A stretch of 64,000 bases of DNA from NCBI RefSeq assembly GCF_007109225.1, contig NZ_VJZK01000001.1:578731-642730 (forward strand), given 5' to 3'. The stretch is from Flavobacterium sp. GT3R68. Lineage in GTDB: Bacteria; Bacteroidota; Bacteroidia; Flavobacteriales; Flavobacteriaceae. Positions 53,128 to 61,598 of this stretch are shown one piece after another. Below the pieces are notes generated by a model that was given only the letters and a program-made list of their open reading frames with translations, had not been told where the DNA came from and did no database searches. Numbering within the stretch: position 1 is the first letter of the stretch; every line of letters begins with the position of its first letter. The position numbers were made by a program, and so were the translations under genes.

Positions 53128-55086
53128 TCAGAAATTAAATTCTTCAACAGACATCGTGTCCAGCTGCTGAAGGTTTAGCTCTTTGATTCTTAAATGTGAT
53201 CTCGCAGTTCCGGAAATCATTATTGGTAATTGATAAATAGTGTCTTCAGAAGTGATGATTCCCCGGCGCAGCATCAGGTTCCGGATAAATATATCGCGTT
53301 TGATGGCATACGGTTTCAGGTTTCCTTCATCGTTGAACTGATACATAAATTTTCTCGGGCTCGGAATAATATTTGCCAAAAACAAGCATTCGTTAATGGA
53401 TAGTTCTGTCGGTGTTTTTTGAAAATAAAAATTGGAAGCTTCCCCAATCCCGTATACATTTGGACCCCATTCAATGATATTAAAATAGACTTCAAGCATA
53501 CGTTCCTTACTGGCAATCCGGTTATTTTCCAGAATGTAAACCAGCAGGATTTCCTCGAGTTTTCGGGACAATGTTTTTTCACGGGTCAGAAAGACATTTT
53601 TTACCAATTGCATACTGATGGTACTCGCGCCTCGGGAAAATTTCCTCGTCCGGATATTTTTCACAATAGATTGTTTGAAAGCCTCGTTGATAAACCCCTT
53701 GTGGGAAAAGAAAGACGGGTCTTCAGTGGTCAGCACAGATTTTTGCAGATATGGTGAAATTTGGTCCAGTGGCGTATAATTTGGATTCGCATTCCCGACC
53801 AACACCGGTCGCTGGGGCACATCGTTGATGATAGCATGGTATATGAATTCCCCGTTGAGTTTGTTGAGGTTGGCATCCCCATATTTTACTATTTTCAGAC
53901 CTTCTTTATGCAGTTTACTGTCAAAAACCACGGCGTCAGGTTTGTTGTCATTGAACAGAAAATCCAATTGGTAATCAAAATTCCCTTCGGCTTCCATACC
54001 TTCAAAATGGGTAAAAAGACCTTCCGGCAGCGAAGTGATAAAATCTTGTGCCCTCATTTTTGGAATGGCAATTTTCAGTTTATAGATTTTATCTTTTTCG
54101 TTATTGTATTCGACAAATGGACGAAATTTAATTTTGTTAAGCGTGGCCACAGAACTACTGTCAATCGCCATAAAGTGTTCCCCGAAGAGCAAGTGATAAT
54201 CAAAACGCGCATTTTTGATAACCACATCTTTCTGTGCAATTTTCGGATGGTTCACGGTAAAATTGGAAATCGAAGTAAAGCCGTCAATCTGCAATTCATC
54301 GCCATCCTTGTCAATATTGCTGACATTTAAGCGGATCGAATCAAAACTGGCTTTTAGATTATACCGCTCATCGAAATACGGAACTTTAATTTTTCCGGTA
54401 TCGATATTAAAAAACCGGATGTCGGTTTTTTTGTTTCTGGAATCCACAAATCCCTTAATTCTCCAGCGTTGGGTAAATGTATTGGTCTGCACCCGGATGG
54501 AAGTTTCCATTTGCTTGTCGGCCAACGAGAGTTTATTCAGGCGCATGGTAGCCCTTTTGCCCATATCGTCCATGCGCAGGGTAAGATTTTCCAATTGCAT
54601 TTCGGTTGGAACCAAATTGAGTGCGGTGTTCAGCAAATCATACGCTAACTCGGCATAATTGGTTTTCGTATCTTTAATGGTGGTGGTTTTCTTTTTTTTG
54701 GGTAAAAAAGCATCAAAGTTCCGTCCGTTGGCAGTTTTTACCAATTGGGCAAAACCATTTTTAGCTTCAAGGCTTTCCAGTTGAATGTTTCCGGCCATCA
54801 ATTGCCACAGGTTGATGTGGGTTTTAATGCTTTCTATACGAAACAGTGTGTCTGCTTTTTTGGGAACCAGAACTACATCTTCCATATGGATGGTCGCAAA
54901 CCCGTCAAACTGTGCTTTTTTTACTGAAAAATCGCTGTCGTAATCCTGTTCCATTTTGTAGGAAACTTTAGCGATTACCTGTTGCAGAACAGCATCACGA
55001 AATAGTATGAGAGTAATAACAGCAAACCCTATGGCAATGCCCAGTATTTTGAGGAAGAGAAAAATATTTTGCTTCTTGGTTCTCAT
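53128..55086 (-). CDS. Biosynthetic transglycosylase (GT51) with AsmA-like N-terminus
   Basis: A 652-residue inner-membrane protein. One transmembrane segment (about residues 10-32) precedes an AsmA-like beta-rich region of about 380 residues (VKKAQFDGFATIHMEDVVLVPKKADTLFRIESIKTHINLW). Residues of about 430-600 form a GT51 peptidoglycan glycosyltransferase: TTEDPSFFSHKG with the catalytic Glu, GASTISMQLVKNVFL and RKLEEILLVYILE with the second motif. No transpeptidase domain is present. It polymerises lipid II or acts with a separate penicillin-binding protein. The N-terminal extension is longer than in MtgA-type enzymes. Confidence 0.82.
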   Translation of the reverse strand: MRTKKQNIFLFLKILGIAIGFAVITLILFRDAVLQQVIAKVSYKMEQDYDSDFSVKKAQFDGFATIHMEDVVLVPKKADTLFRIESIKTHINLWQLMAGNIQLESLEAKNGFAQLVKTANGRNFDAFLPKKKKTTTIKDTKTNYAELAYDLLNTALNLVPTEMQLENLTLRMDDMGKRATMRLNKLSLADKQMETSIRVQTNTFTQRWRIKGFVDSRNKKTDIRFFNIDTGKIKVPYFDERYNLKASFDSIRLNVSNIDKDGDELQIDGFTSISNFTVNHPKIAQKDVVIKNARFDYHLLFGEHFMAIDSSSVATLNKIKFRPFVEYNNEKDKIYKLKIAIPKMRAQDFITSLPEGLFTHFEGMEAEGNFDYQLDFLFNDNKPDAVVFDSKLHKEGLKIVKYGDANLNKLNGEFIYHAIINDVPQRPVLVGNANPNYTPLDQISPYLQKSVLTTEDPSFFSHKGFINEAFKQSIVKNIRTRKFSRGASTISMQLVKNVFLTREKTLSRKLEEILLVYILENNRIASKERMLEVYFNIIEWGPNVYGIGEASNFYFQKTPTELSINECLFLANIIPSPRKFMYQFNDEGNLKPYAIKRDIFIRNLMLRRGIITSEDTIYQLPIMISGTARSHLRIKELNLQQLDTMSVEEFNF

Positions 55087-55106
55087 TTTTTAATTTGAGA
55101 TTCAGT

Positions 55107-55571
55107 TTATTTTGCTACTGCAACATTCAAACCCACGCCAAGTACATTAGGTAAATAGGGTCCCTGCTTGAAAGCATGTGAAATAATAATTTTATAATTT
55201 CCTTTTTGGAGTTTGACTTTTTCTTTAATTTTTAATTCCAGATCACAAACATCACCACTACAATCGGCCAAATCTTTTCCGGAAGCATCTTTCATGACTA
55301 AATCTATGGAGCATTTTTCTTCTTTCCCCGCTGGGTCTATGATCGTGATAGTAATAGGGACACTTTCATATTGGTAATCATAAACATGGCCGAATTTTAA
55401 AAAGACATCATACGCTTTTGAATCGGTAATCGTAAATTCAAATTCTTTGGCATTCTTTGATTCCCATCGATTACTTGGGAAATCATCGTAAAATTTACTG
55501 TATAAGTTGGCATCATTACAAGAAGTAAGAACAGTAAACAGACTAAAAAGCAGGATGGTTAATTTTTTCAT
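55107..55571 (-). CDS. GldH-like lipoprotein
   Basis: A 154-residue lipoprotein with signal MKKLTILLFSLFTVLTSC, Cys18 being acylated. The rest is beta-rich (FEFTITDSKAYDVFLKFGHVYDYQYESVPITITIIDPAGKEE). Its length, lipobox and the pattern of W-N-F-x-F-x-I-D then a late GLNV resemble the gliding motility lipoprotein GldH, but several GldH residues are not conserved. It may be a divergent paralogue. It lies between the transglycosylase and radA genes, all leftward. Confidence 0.5.
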   Translation of the reverse strand: MKKLTILLFSLFTVLTSCNDANLYSKFYDDFPSNRWESKNAKEFEFTITDSKAYDVFLKFGHVYDYQYESVPITITIIDPAGKEEKCSIDLVMKDASGKDLADCSGDVCDLELKIKEKVKLQKGNYKIIISHAFKQGPYLPNVLGVGLNVAVAK

Positions 55572-55717
55572 ATTTAATAGAAAGGAAATAATACTTTATG
55601 GCAAAAGCATTTTGTTAAATTTATATAGAAAATAATCAATAAAGTTAATGATATTAAAAATGAGAATATCACAAACAAACGTTAGGGTCTTTTTTGAGAA
55701 ATAAAATTCAAATTATT

Positions 55718-57079
55718 TTACCCAAATAATTCGCTGGCGACATCTTCGATTTTTGAAACGAGGCGTACCTTTATTAACGTATTTTTGAGTGAAATCTTAT
55801 TGTATTTGGATATGAAAATAGTAGAAAAACCGAGTTTTTCAGCTTCCTGAATCCTTTGTTCAACGCGGTTTACCGGACGAATCTCTCCCGAGAGACCTAC
55901 TTCTCCCGCAAAACAGAAATCCTTGCTTACAGGAATGTCTTCATTAGAGGATAAAATTGCTGCAACAACAGCTAAATCAATAGCGGGATCATCCACTGAA
56001 ATACCTCCTGTGACATTTAAAAATACATCTTTGGAACCCAAATGGAATCCGGCTCTTTTTTCAAGGACGGCTAAAATCATATTCAGACGTTTGGCATTAT
56101 AACCGGTTGTGCTCCTTTGTGGCGTTCCATAAACCGCAGTGCTTACCAATGCCTGAATTTCAATCATCAGCGGGCGCATCCCCTCCAATGTGGTGGCAAT
56201 GGCGGTTCCTGAAAGTGCCGAATCATTATGGGAAATCAGGATTTCTGACGGATTTGCCACTTCGCGCAGTCCGCTTCCCTGCATTTCATAAATACCAATT
56301 TCCGCGGTGGAACCAAAACGATTTTTGAGCGAACGCAAAATTCGGTACACATGATTGCGATCTCCTTCGAATTGAAGGACGGTATCAACCATATGTTCCA
56401 GGATTTTCGGTCCTGCAATGGCGCCATCTTTCGTAATATGTCCGATTAATATCACCGGAACGCCGGTTTCTTTTGCGAATTTTATCAGTTCAGCGGTCGT
56501 CTCGCGGATTTGGGAAATGCTTCCGGCAGCTGATTCAATATAATCGGTGTGTAAGGTTTGAATGGAATCAATGATTACAATTTCCGGTTCGATTTCTTCA
56601 ATCTGCCGAAAAATATTTTGCGTTTTGGTTTCGGTCAGAATATAACAATTGTCGCCGTTGCGGGTAATCCTTTCGGCCCGCATTTTAATTTGTTTCTGGC
56701 TTTCTTCCCCCGAGACATATAAGGTTTTATAGGGCAGTTTTAAAGAAATCTGAAGCAACAGCGTACTTTTTCCGATACCGGGCTCGCCACCTAAAAGGAT
56801 TAGTGAGCCGGGAACAATTCCGCCACCAAGCACCCGGTTTAATTCACCGTCGCAAGTATCCAGTCGGATTTCTTGGGTGGAATCAATTTCGTTTATTTTT
56901 AAAGGCCTTGAGGCTTTTTTAGTGTCGGATGAAGAGGCTTTCCAAGCTACTTTTTCTTCTTTCTGAATAATTTCTTCAGCAATAGTATTCCATTCTTTGC
57001 AGGCATTGCATTGTCCTTGCCATTTTGCGTATTGTGTTCCGCAACTCTGACAAAAAAACGAGGTTTTTACTTTAGCCAT
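55718..57079 (-). CDS. radA: DNA repair protein RadA
   Basis: A 453-residue RecA-like protein. The N-terminal zinc finger is CQSCGTQYAKWQGQCNAC, then Walker A GGEPGIGKSTLL, Walker B VIIDSIQTLH, the RadA-specific KNRFG motif (LKNRFGSTAEIG) and a Lon-like C-terminal domain (GGISVDDPAIDLAVVAAILSS, FAGEVGLSGEIRPV). RadA promotes branch migration of recombination intermediates. It shares one base with the upstream hydrolase gene (TAATG junction), so the two are translationally coupled. Confidence 0.95.
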   Translation of the reverse strand: MAKVKTSFFCQSCGTQYAKWQGQCNACKEWNTIAEEIIQKEEKVAWKASSSDTKKASRPLKINEIDSTQEIRLDTCDGELNRVLGGGIVPGSLILLGGEPGIGKSTLLLQISLKLPYKTLYVSGEESQKQIKMRAERITRNGDNCYILTETKTQNIFRQIEEIEPEIVIIDSIQTLHTDYIESAAGSISQIRETTAELIKFAKETGVPVILIGHITKDGAIAGPKILEHMVDTVLQFEGDRNHVYRILRSLKNRFGSTAEIGIYEMQGSGLREVANPSEILISHNDSALSGTAIATTLEGMRPLMIEIQALVSTAVYGTPQRSTTGYNAKRLNMILAVLEKRAGFHLGSKDVFLNVTGGISVDDPAIDLAVVAAILSSNEDIPVSKDFCFAGEVGLSGEIRPVNRVEQRIQEAEKLGFSTIFISKYNKISLKNTLIKVRLVSKIEDVASELFG

Positions 57080-58329
57080 TATTCTGCTTTTTTCTCTTCT
57101 TTAGGTTCTTCCACTGGTGTGTCAACTGGCTGATCCGTTGCGGGTTCTGCCACAGGTTCCTGGACAGGCTCTTTTCCTTTTTTTGCAAACGTTTTCTTTA
57201 AAGTATCGGCTTTGTCAAGCATCATGTCTTTAGTAAGACTGCCAATTTCTTCTTTTTGAAATGCTGCTTTATAGTATTTAACAGCATTTTTGTTATCACC
57301 TTTTTTCTCAAACATCATCGCTAAATGATAGTCAGCCAACATGGCTTTCGGATAGCTTTTTCGGGCCATTATGGATAGCGCATCGAAATCGTTATAGTCT
57401 TTGTTTTTTAGGATTGCGGCTTCAATGGCACGGAAATCATTAATACGGATAGGCATTTTGATACCTAATGATTTTTCGATCACATCGTATTTTTTTTCTA
57501 AATATTCTGAATAGCCCGATGGCATTGTGGCAATTTTTTCATTGAATTCAACCATAGAAATAGGCTGGTATATTGAAAAAAACTGATATAGGGCATTCGG
57601 AATAGAATACAACACTAAAGAATAGTGAGATGCTCCTTTAAATTCGTCAAATCGGTAATTTAAAGTCGGTTTTTTAATCAATTTGGCTTCGGAATCCAGT
57701 TTTTGAATTTTCTCCTGCATTTTCTTAACATCGCCATCTGCGGTCGAATGGTAGTAATAAATTGGTTTGGCAATCAAACCTATGCGTTCAGGGATCTGTT
57801 CCTCCATTCCTGGAGCCAAATCCGGGCTTAAGGAAATGTAGGCATCAAATAAAGGGACATCTTTATATAAGAAAAAATTCAAAAATCCCGCTGTAATATC
57901 ATGTCCGGCTATAATTTTGAAAGGGGCAATTCGATAATTTTTTTGGATGGCTGGCAGTAATTCCTGTCCGATGAATTCAAAGAATTTTTCTCCTTTTTCT
58001 GTCGGAAGTCCGGTGTCCTTATCAACCGTACAGTCTGATTCCCGTTCGTTATTTTTGTTTTGACTAATCCCAACAATAATTACTTCAGGCAAATCATCCC
58101 AATAAGCACCATAACTAAAGGCGCCCTGAAATGGGTCCATTAAGTAGTCTCCGTCCAGCAGAACGACAAGGGGATATTTTTTGGTTTTGTTTTTCTCGTA
58201 AGAGGCTGGAAGGGAAATGTGAATTTCTCTTTTTTCTTTGAGTTTTTGAGAATCAATCGTATCAGTTATTTTTTGAGAAGAGGCAGTAAATGAGACTGTA
58301 AAAAACAGCAGAAAAAATAGATATTTCAT
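57079..58329 (-). CDS. Esterase-D-fold protein with TPR tail; nucleophile Ser replaced by Asp
   Basis: A 416-residue exported protein (signal MKYLFFLLFFTVSFTASSQ). Residues 25-270 resemble the putative esterase (esterase D) alpha/beta-hydrolase family (YPLVVLLDGDYLM, EVIIVGISQ, ISLSPDL, SHYSLVLYSIP with the likely His). At the nucleophile elbow, where GHSxGG is expected, it reads GHDITAG, so the Ser is an Asp. It may be inactive or use another chemistry. Residues 270-370 form TPR-like helices, and a Pro/Glu/Lys-rich tail follows. It sits upstream of radA with a one-base overlap. Confidence 0.72.
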   Translation of the reverse strand: MKYLFFLLFFTVSFTASSQKITDTIDSQKLKEKREIHISLPASYEKNKTKKYPLVVLLDGDYLMDPFQGAFSYGAYWDDLPEVIIVGISQNKNNERESDCTVDKDTGLPTEKGEKFFEFIGQELLPAIQKNYRIAPFKIIAGHDITAGFLNFFLYKDVPLFDAYISLSPDLAPGMEEQIPERIGLIAKPIYYYHSTADGDVKKMQEKIQKLDSEAKLIKKPTLNYRFDEFKGASHYSLVLYSIPNALYQFFSIYQPISMVEFNEKIATMPSGYSEYLEKKYDVIEKSLGIKMPIRINDFRAIEAAILKNKDYNDFDALSIMARKSYPKAMLADYHLAMMFEKKGDNKNAVKYYKAAFQKEEIGSLTKDMMLDKADTLKKTFAKKGKEPVQEPVAEPATDQPVDTPVEEPKEEKKAE

Positions 58330-58392
58330 TGATAATGTGGTTGGTTTTTAATAAATCTGTCAGATTAAAAAACAGAGCAGCAATATAATAAA

Positions 58393-59436
58393 TTATTTGC
58401 TTCTATTGAAAAACGGTAACAGTAAAAAAGAAATCCCGCCTAAGAACACTAAAAGAAACATTTGTGAGGTCCATACAATCCAGCCAAAGGCATTTCCGGC
58501 AGTTTCTGCAATACCATAGAAAACCAGGATTTTCGCTATTAAAAAAGGATATGACCCAAAACCGCTGTTGGTAAATGCAATAGCGATACTTCCAACGACA
58601 AAAGAGGTAATAACGGGTCCCAAGCTGAGGTTGCTTGTTTCCGGAATCACAAAAATACCGATATAAAACATCACGATATAAGAAAACCAAATAAAGACGG
58701 TATGGGCTAAATAAGCCCATTTCTTTTTCATATACACCAAACTAAGAAGCCCTTCCTTAACCCCGGAAACTTTTTCTTTAATAGTGGCGATGAATTTTGA
58801 TTTTGAATAAATAAAAACCAAAATCATCCCAAACATCAAAATGCCGGCAATGACCGCTAATGCCAATAGTTTTTGCATCGGGATTTTATCCAATATAAAC
58901 GCTTTGACCACATCAAACTGAAGAAAAAAGGCTAAAATTATAAACAATAGCAAAATCAGCATATCAATGATTCTCTCAGCTACGATGGAACCGAAACCTT
59001 TGTCAAAAGGAATGTCGTTGTATTTTTTTAAAATTAGGGCACGAGAGATTTCCCCAGATCTTGGAATGGTCAGGTTCATCAGATAGCCAATGGAAACCGC
59101 CATAAAATTATTGGCAAATGAGGTTTTGTACCCCATGTGTTCCAGTGAATATTTCCATCGATACGCTCTGGAGGCACTGCCTAAAAATGCAATAAAAATG
59201 GAAAGATAGATGCAATTGTAGTTGGCGTTGGCAAAATGGCTTTTTATCTCAGCCAGTTGTTCGGCAGAAAATTTGTTGTAGGTATACACAATAATAAAAA
59301 CACCCAATAAAAAAGGCAGCAGAATAGACAGCCATTTCCTGGTCAATCGAGTAATACGGGATGTTTTGGTAATTTCCTTAAGATCTTTATGAACCGCAAT
59401 GGGGTTTTTCGCTGAATCGGACGAAGGATTATTCAT
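58393..59436 (-). CDS. LPG-synthase-type membrane flippase family protein (UPF0104)
   Basis: A 347-residue polytopic membrane protein with about seven to eight hydrophobic segments. The family core is recognisable: GSASRAYRWKYSLEHMGYKTSFANNFMAVSIGYLMNLTIPRSGEISRALIL and SIVAERIIDMLILLLFIILAFF in the first half, GPVITSFVVGSIAIAFTNSGFGSYPFLIAKIL near the end. It matches the transmembrane domain of lysylphosphatidylglycerol synthase without the soluble synthase domain. Such proteins probably move lipids or lipid-linked precursors. It ends a leftward run with panD and panC. Confidence 0.82.
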   Translation of the reverse strand: MNNPSSDSAKNPIAVHKDLKEITKTSRITRLTRKWLSILLPFLLGVFIIVYTYNKFSAEQLAEIKSHFANANYNCIYLSIFIAFLGSASRAYRWKYSLEHMGYKTSFANNFMAVSIGYLMNLTIPRSGEISRALILKKYNDIPFDKGFGSIVAERIIDMLILLLFIILAFFLQFDVVKAFILDKIPMQKLLALAVIAGILMFGMILVFIYSKSKFIATIKEKVSGVKEGLLSLVYMKKKWAYLAHTVFIWFSYIVMFYIGIFVIPETSNLSLGPVITSFVVGSIAIAFTNSGFGSYPFLIAKILVFYGIAETAGNAFGWIVWTSQMFLLVFLGGISFLLLPFFNRSK

Positions 59437-59452
59437 AGCGGTCGAGTGAAAA

Positions 59453-59803
59453 TTAAGTCAGAGAATTGTCTTTTTCGTTAGGAAACACTAAAGTAGGCTT
59501 GAAGGTTTTGGCTTCTTCAAAATCCAGTATTCCATAGGAAATAATAATGATAACATCTCCCTTTTGAACCCGTCTTGCCGCGGGTCCGTTTAGTGTAATA
59601 TCACCACTATTCCGATTTCCTTTGATTGCGTACGTTTCCAGACGCTCGCCATTATTGATGTTTACGATAGCCACTTTCTCCCCTTCGAGGATATTGGACG
59701 CTTCCATCAAAGCTTCGTCAATAGTGATGCTCCCGATATAATTTAAATCGGCTCCTGTTACCGTAACACGGTGTATCTTAGATTTTACAACTTGAATTTG
59801 CAT
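59453..59803 (-). CDS. panD: Aspartate 1-decarboxylase
   Basis: A 116-residue pyruvoyl enzyme that makes beta-alanine for pantothenate. The self-cleavage Gly-Ser lies in [10 protein letters not shown] (residues 20-29); the new N-terminal Ser becomes the pyruvoyl group. The catalytic-site [10 protein letters not shown] and [18 protein letters not shown] complete the signature. The size is standard. It follows panC by 14 bp; together they supply both halves of pantothenate. Confidence 0.95.
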   Translation of the reverse strand: MQIQVVKSKIHRVTVTGADLNYIGSITIDEALMEASNILEGEKVAIVNINNGERLETYAIKGNRNSGDITLNGPAARRVQKGDVIIIISYGILDFEEAKTFKPTLVFPNEKDNSLT

Positions 59804-59817
59804 GGTGCAAAGTTAAT

Positions 59818-60666
59818 TTAATTTAATGAAATAGTATCTATCAATCGGATGTTGTTCACAAAAACAGCGATGAAAGCACGATATTTCCTGTTTTTGCTCT
59901 TTCGTAAACACGGTAATAAGGTGGCTTCGTCGGCAATTTGAAAATATTCCAATTTGAAATCAGTTTCTCTTTCAAATTTGTTTGCGACCCATTCCTTAAT
60001 ATTTTCAGCACTTTTCGTGCCAAATTTAGCTTTGGCATCCAATAATGTCTGGTAGATGATGGCTGATTTCTGTTTTTCATGGGCAGATAAGCGTTCGTTT
60101 CGGGAACTCATTGCCAGGCCATTGGATTCTCTGAAGATATGGCAACCCACCACATTTACTGGTAGTTGCTCCTTTTCCACCATTTTTCTGACAATCTGCA
60201 ACTGTTGGAAATCCTTTTCTCCGAAATACGCATTTGTGGGTTGAATGATTTCAAAAAGACGTTTTACAATTGTACCCACACCGTCAAAATGCCCTGGTCT
60301 GAAGGCGCCTTCCATTTGGTTTTCCAATCCGTCAAAATCAAAATGTTCAGAAATCGTTTTCCCCTCGTAAATATCATCCACCTTCGGCGCGAAAACAAGG
60401 ATGGATTCGTTTAATGATTTTATTTTCTGCACATCGCTTTCCAATGTGCGCGGGTATTTTGCCAAATCCTCGTTATTGTTGAATTGGGTAGGATTGACAA
60501 AAATACTTATGATGGTAATGGTGTTATTTTGTAAGGATTCTTGAAGCAAAGACAAGTGTCCCTGATGCAAAGCGCCCATCGTCGGAACAAATCCGATTGT
60601 TGTTTTAGGGTAAGAAATAGATTTTAAATGCTCTTTTAAAGCTACTTGTCTATCGAAAATGAGCAT
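59818..60666 (-). CDS. panC: Pantoate-beta-alanine ligase
   Basis: A 282-residue ATP-dependent ligase that joins pantoate and beta-alanine. GFVPTMGALHQGHLSLLQES holds the nucleotide-binding HxGH motif, followed by VNPTQFNNNEDLAKYPRT, FRPGHFDGVGTIVKRLF, NAYFGEKDFQQL and the KMSKS-like GLAMSSRNERLS. It is complete and first in the panC-panD pair, then the UPF0104 gene. A TAAGTTTG box lies 24 bp upstream. Confidence 0.96.
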   Translation of the reverse strand: MLIFDRQVALKEHLKSISYPKTTIGFVPTMGALHQGHLSLLQESLQNNTITIISIFVNPTQFNNNEDLAKYPRTLESDVQKIKSLNESILVFAPKVDDIYEGKTISEHFDFDGLENQMEGAFRPGHFDGVGTIVKRLFEIIQPTNAYFGEKDFQQLQIVRKMVEKEQLPVNVVGCHIFRESNGLAMSSRNERLSAHEKQKSAIIYQTLLDAKAKFGTKSAENIKEWVANKFERETDFKLEYFQIADEATLLPCLRKSKNRKYRAFIAVFVNNIRLIDTISLN

Positions 60667-60689
60667 GGTCCGTTTTTTAAAATAAAATG

Positions 60690-60697
60690 CAAACTTA
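60690..60697 (-). promoter_or_regulatory. Candidate -7 box (TAAGTTTG) of panC
   Basis: A perfect TAnnTTTG on the minus strand, 23 bp before the panC ATG at 60666. A clear -33 TTG is not found. Confidence 0.4.
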
Positions 60698-60728
60698 AGA
60701 TTTTAGTTAATAACTGCATAAAATTTTG

Positions 60729-60736
60729 TAATTTTG
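60729..60736 (+). promoter_or_regulatory. Candidate -7 box (TAATTTTG) of the starch-synthase-like gene
   Basis: A perfect TAnnTTTG 39 bp before ATG 60776, back to back with the panC box. The -33 region has no TTG at the usual distance. Confidence 0.4.
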
Positions 60737-60775
60737 CATGTTTTTTATTGATAATAAGTAATACTAAATTATAAT

Positions 60776-61585
60776 ATGGAGGATAAGAGGATATTGTATG
60801 TATCATCTGAAGTAGTGCCCTATTTAGCTGAAAACGAAGTTTCGCTGATGTCGTATGACGTGCCGAAAATGATCAATGATCAGGGTGGCCAGATCAGGAT
60901 TTTCATGCCAAGATATGGAAATATCAACGAGAGACGGCACCAGCTGCACGAAGTGATCCGTTTGTCGGGGATGAATTTAGTGGTAAACGATTTGGATATG
61001 CCGTTGATTATTAAGGTAGCTTCTATTCCGAAAGAACGGATTCAGGTTTACTTTATTGACAATGATGAATACTTTAAAAGAAAAGCCACATTTACCGATG
61101 AGGAAGGGGTTTTGTATCCTGATAATGATGAAAGAGCAATTTTCTTTGCCAAAGGCGTAGTGGAGACCGTAAAAAAACTCAACTGGGTTCCTGATATTAT
61201 CCATGTTCACGGTTGGATGGCCAGTATGCTGCCTATTTATATGAAGCATTATTATAAAGATGAAGCTTTATTTGCTGATACTAAGATTGTAACTTCTGTT
61301 TACAGCCAGTCATTCGACGGTACATTAGATCCGGAAATGATAAATAAAGTGAAGTTCGACGGAATTCCGGATGACGCTGTTGCGTATTTGGAAACTCCTG
61401 ATTATGAAAACATCATCAAGGCATCCATTTTACAGTCGGATGCGGTAATTATAGCTTCGGATAATCTATCATCAAGTTTAACAAAATTTATAGAATCTTC
61501 GAACAAACCTTTTTTACCTTTCGCCCCGAAAGATAGATTCGCTGAAGCGTACACTGATTTCTATAAAAACACTGTTCTAAAATAA
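60776..61585 (+). CDS. Glycogen/starch synthase N-domain-like protein (GT5 half)
   Basis: A 269-residue protein that matches only the N-terminal domain of glycogen synthase: RILYVSSEVVPYL at the start, GGQIRIFMPRYG, PDIIHVHGWMASMLPIYMKHYY and ETPDYENIIKASILQSDAVIIAS. The C-terminal GT-B half is absent, and the usual ADP-glucose-binding KxGGL after EVxP is replaced by AENEVS, so it is unlikely to be a glycogen synthase. It is followed by a DUF4270 lipoprotein gene (13 bp) and glmS (8 bp further), a cell-envelope setting. A regulatory or scaffold role is possible. Confidence 0.8.
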   Translation: MEDKRILYVSSEVVPYLAENEVSLMSYDVPKMINDQGGQIRIFMPRYGNINERRHQLHEVIRLSGMNLVVNDLDMPLIIKVASIPKERIQVYFIDNDEYFKRKATFTDEEGVLYPDNDERAIFFAKGVVETVKKLNWVPDIIHVHGWMASMLPIYMKHYYKDEALFADTKIVTSVYSQSFDGTLDPEMINKVKFDGIPDDAVAYLETPDYENIIKASILQSDAVIIASDNLSSSLTKFIESSNKPFLPFAPKDRFAEAYTDFYKNTVLK

Positions 61586-61598
61586 TTTAAAGATAAAT

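Noticed and set aside
53761..54330. Antisense open frame opposite the transglycosylase gene
   Set aside because: No family pattern; the sense frame is a well-formed membrane enzyme.
55107..55571. Firm assignment as gldH
   Set aside because: Size and lipobox fit, but several residues I expect in GldH are not seen, so only GldH-like is claimed.
57079..58329. Active carboxylesterase
   Set aside because: The nucleophile position is Asp (GHDITAG) instead of Ser.
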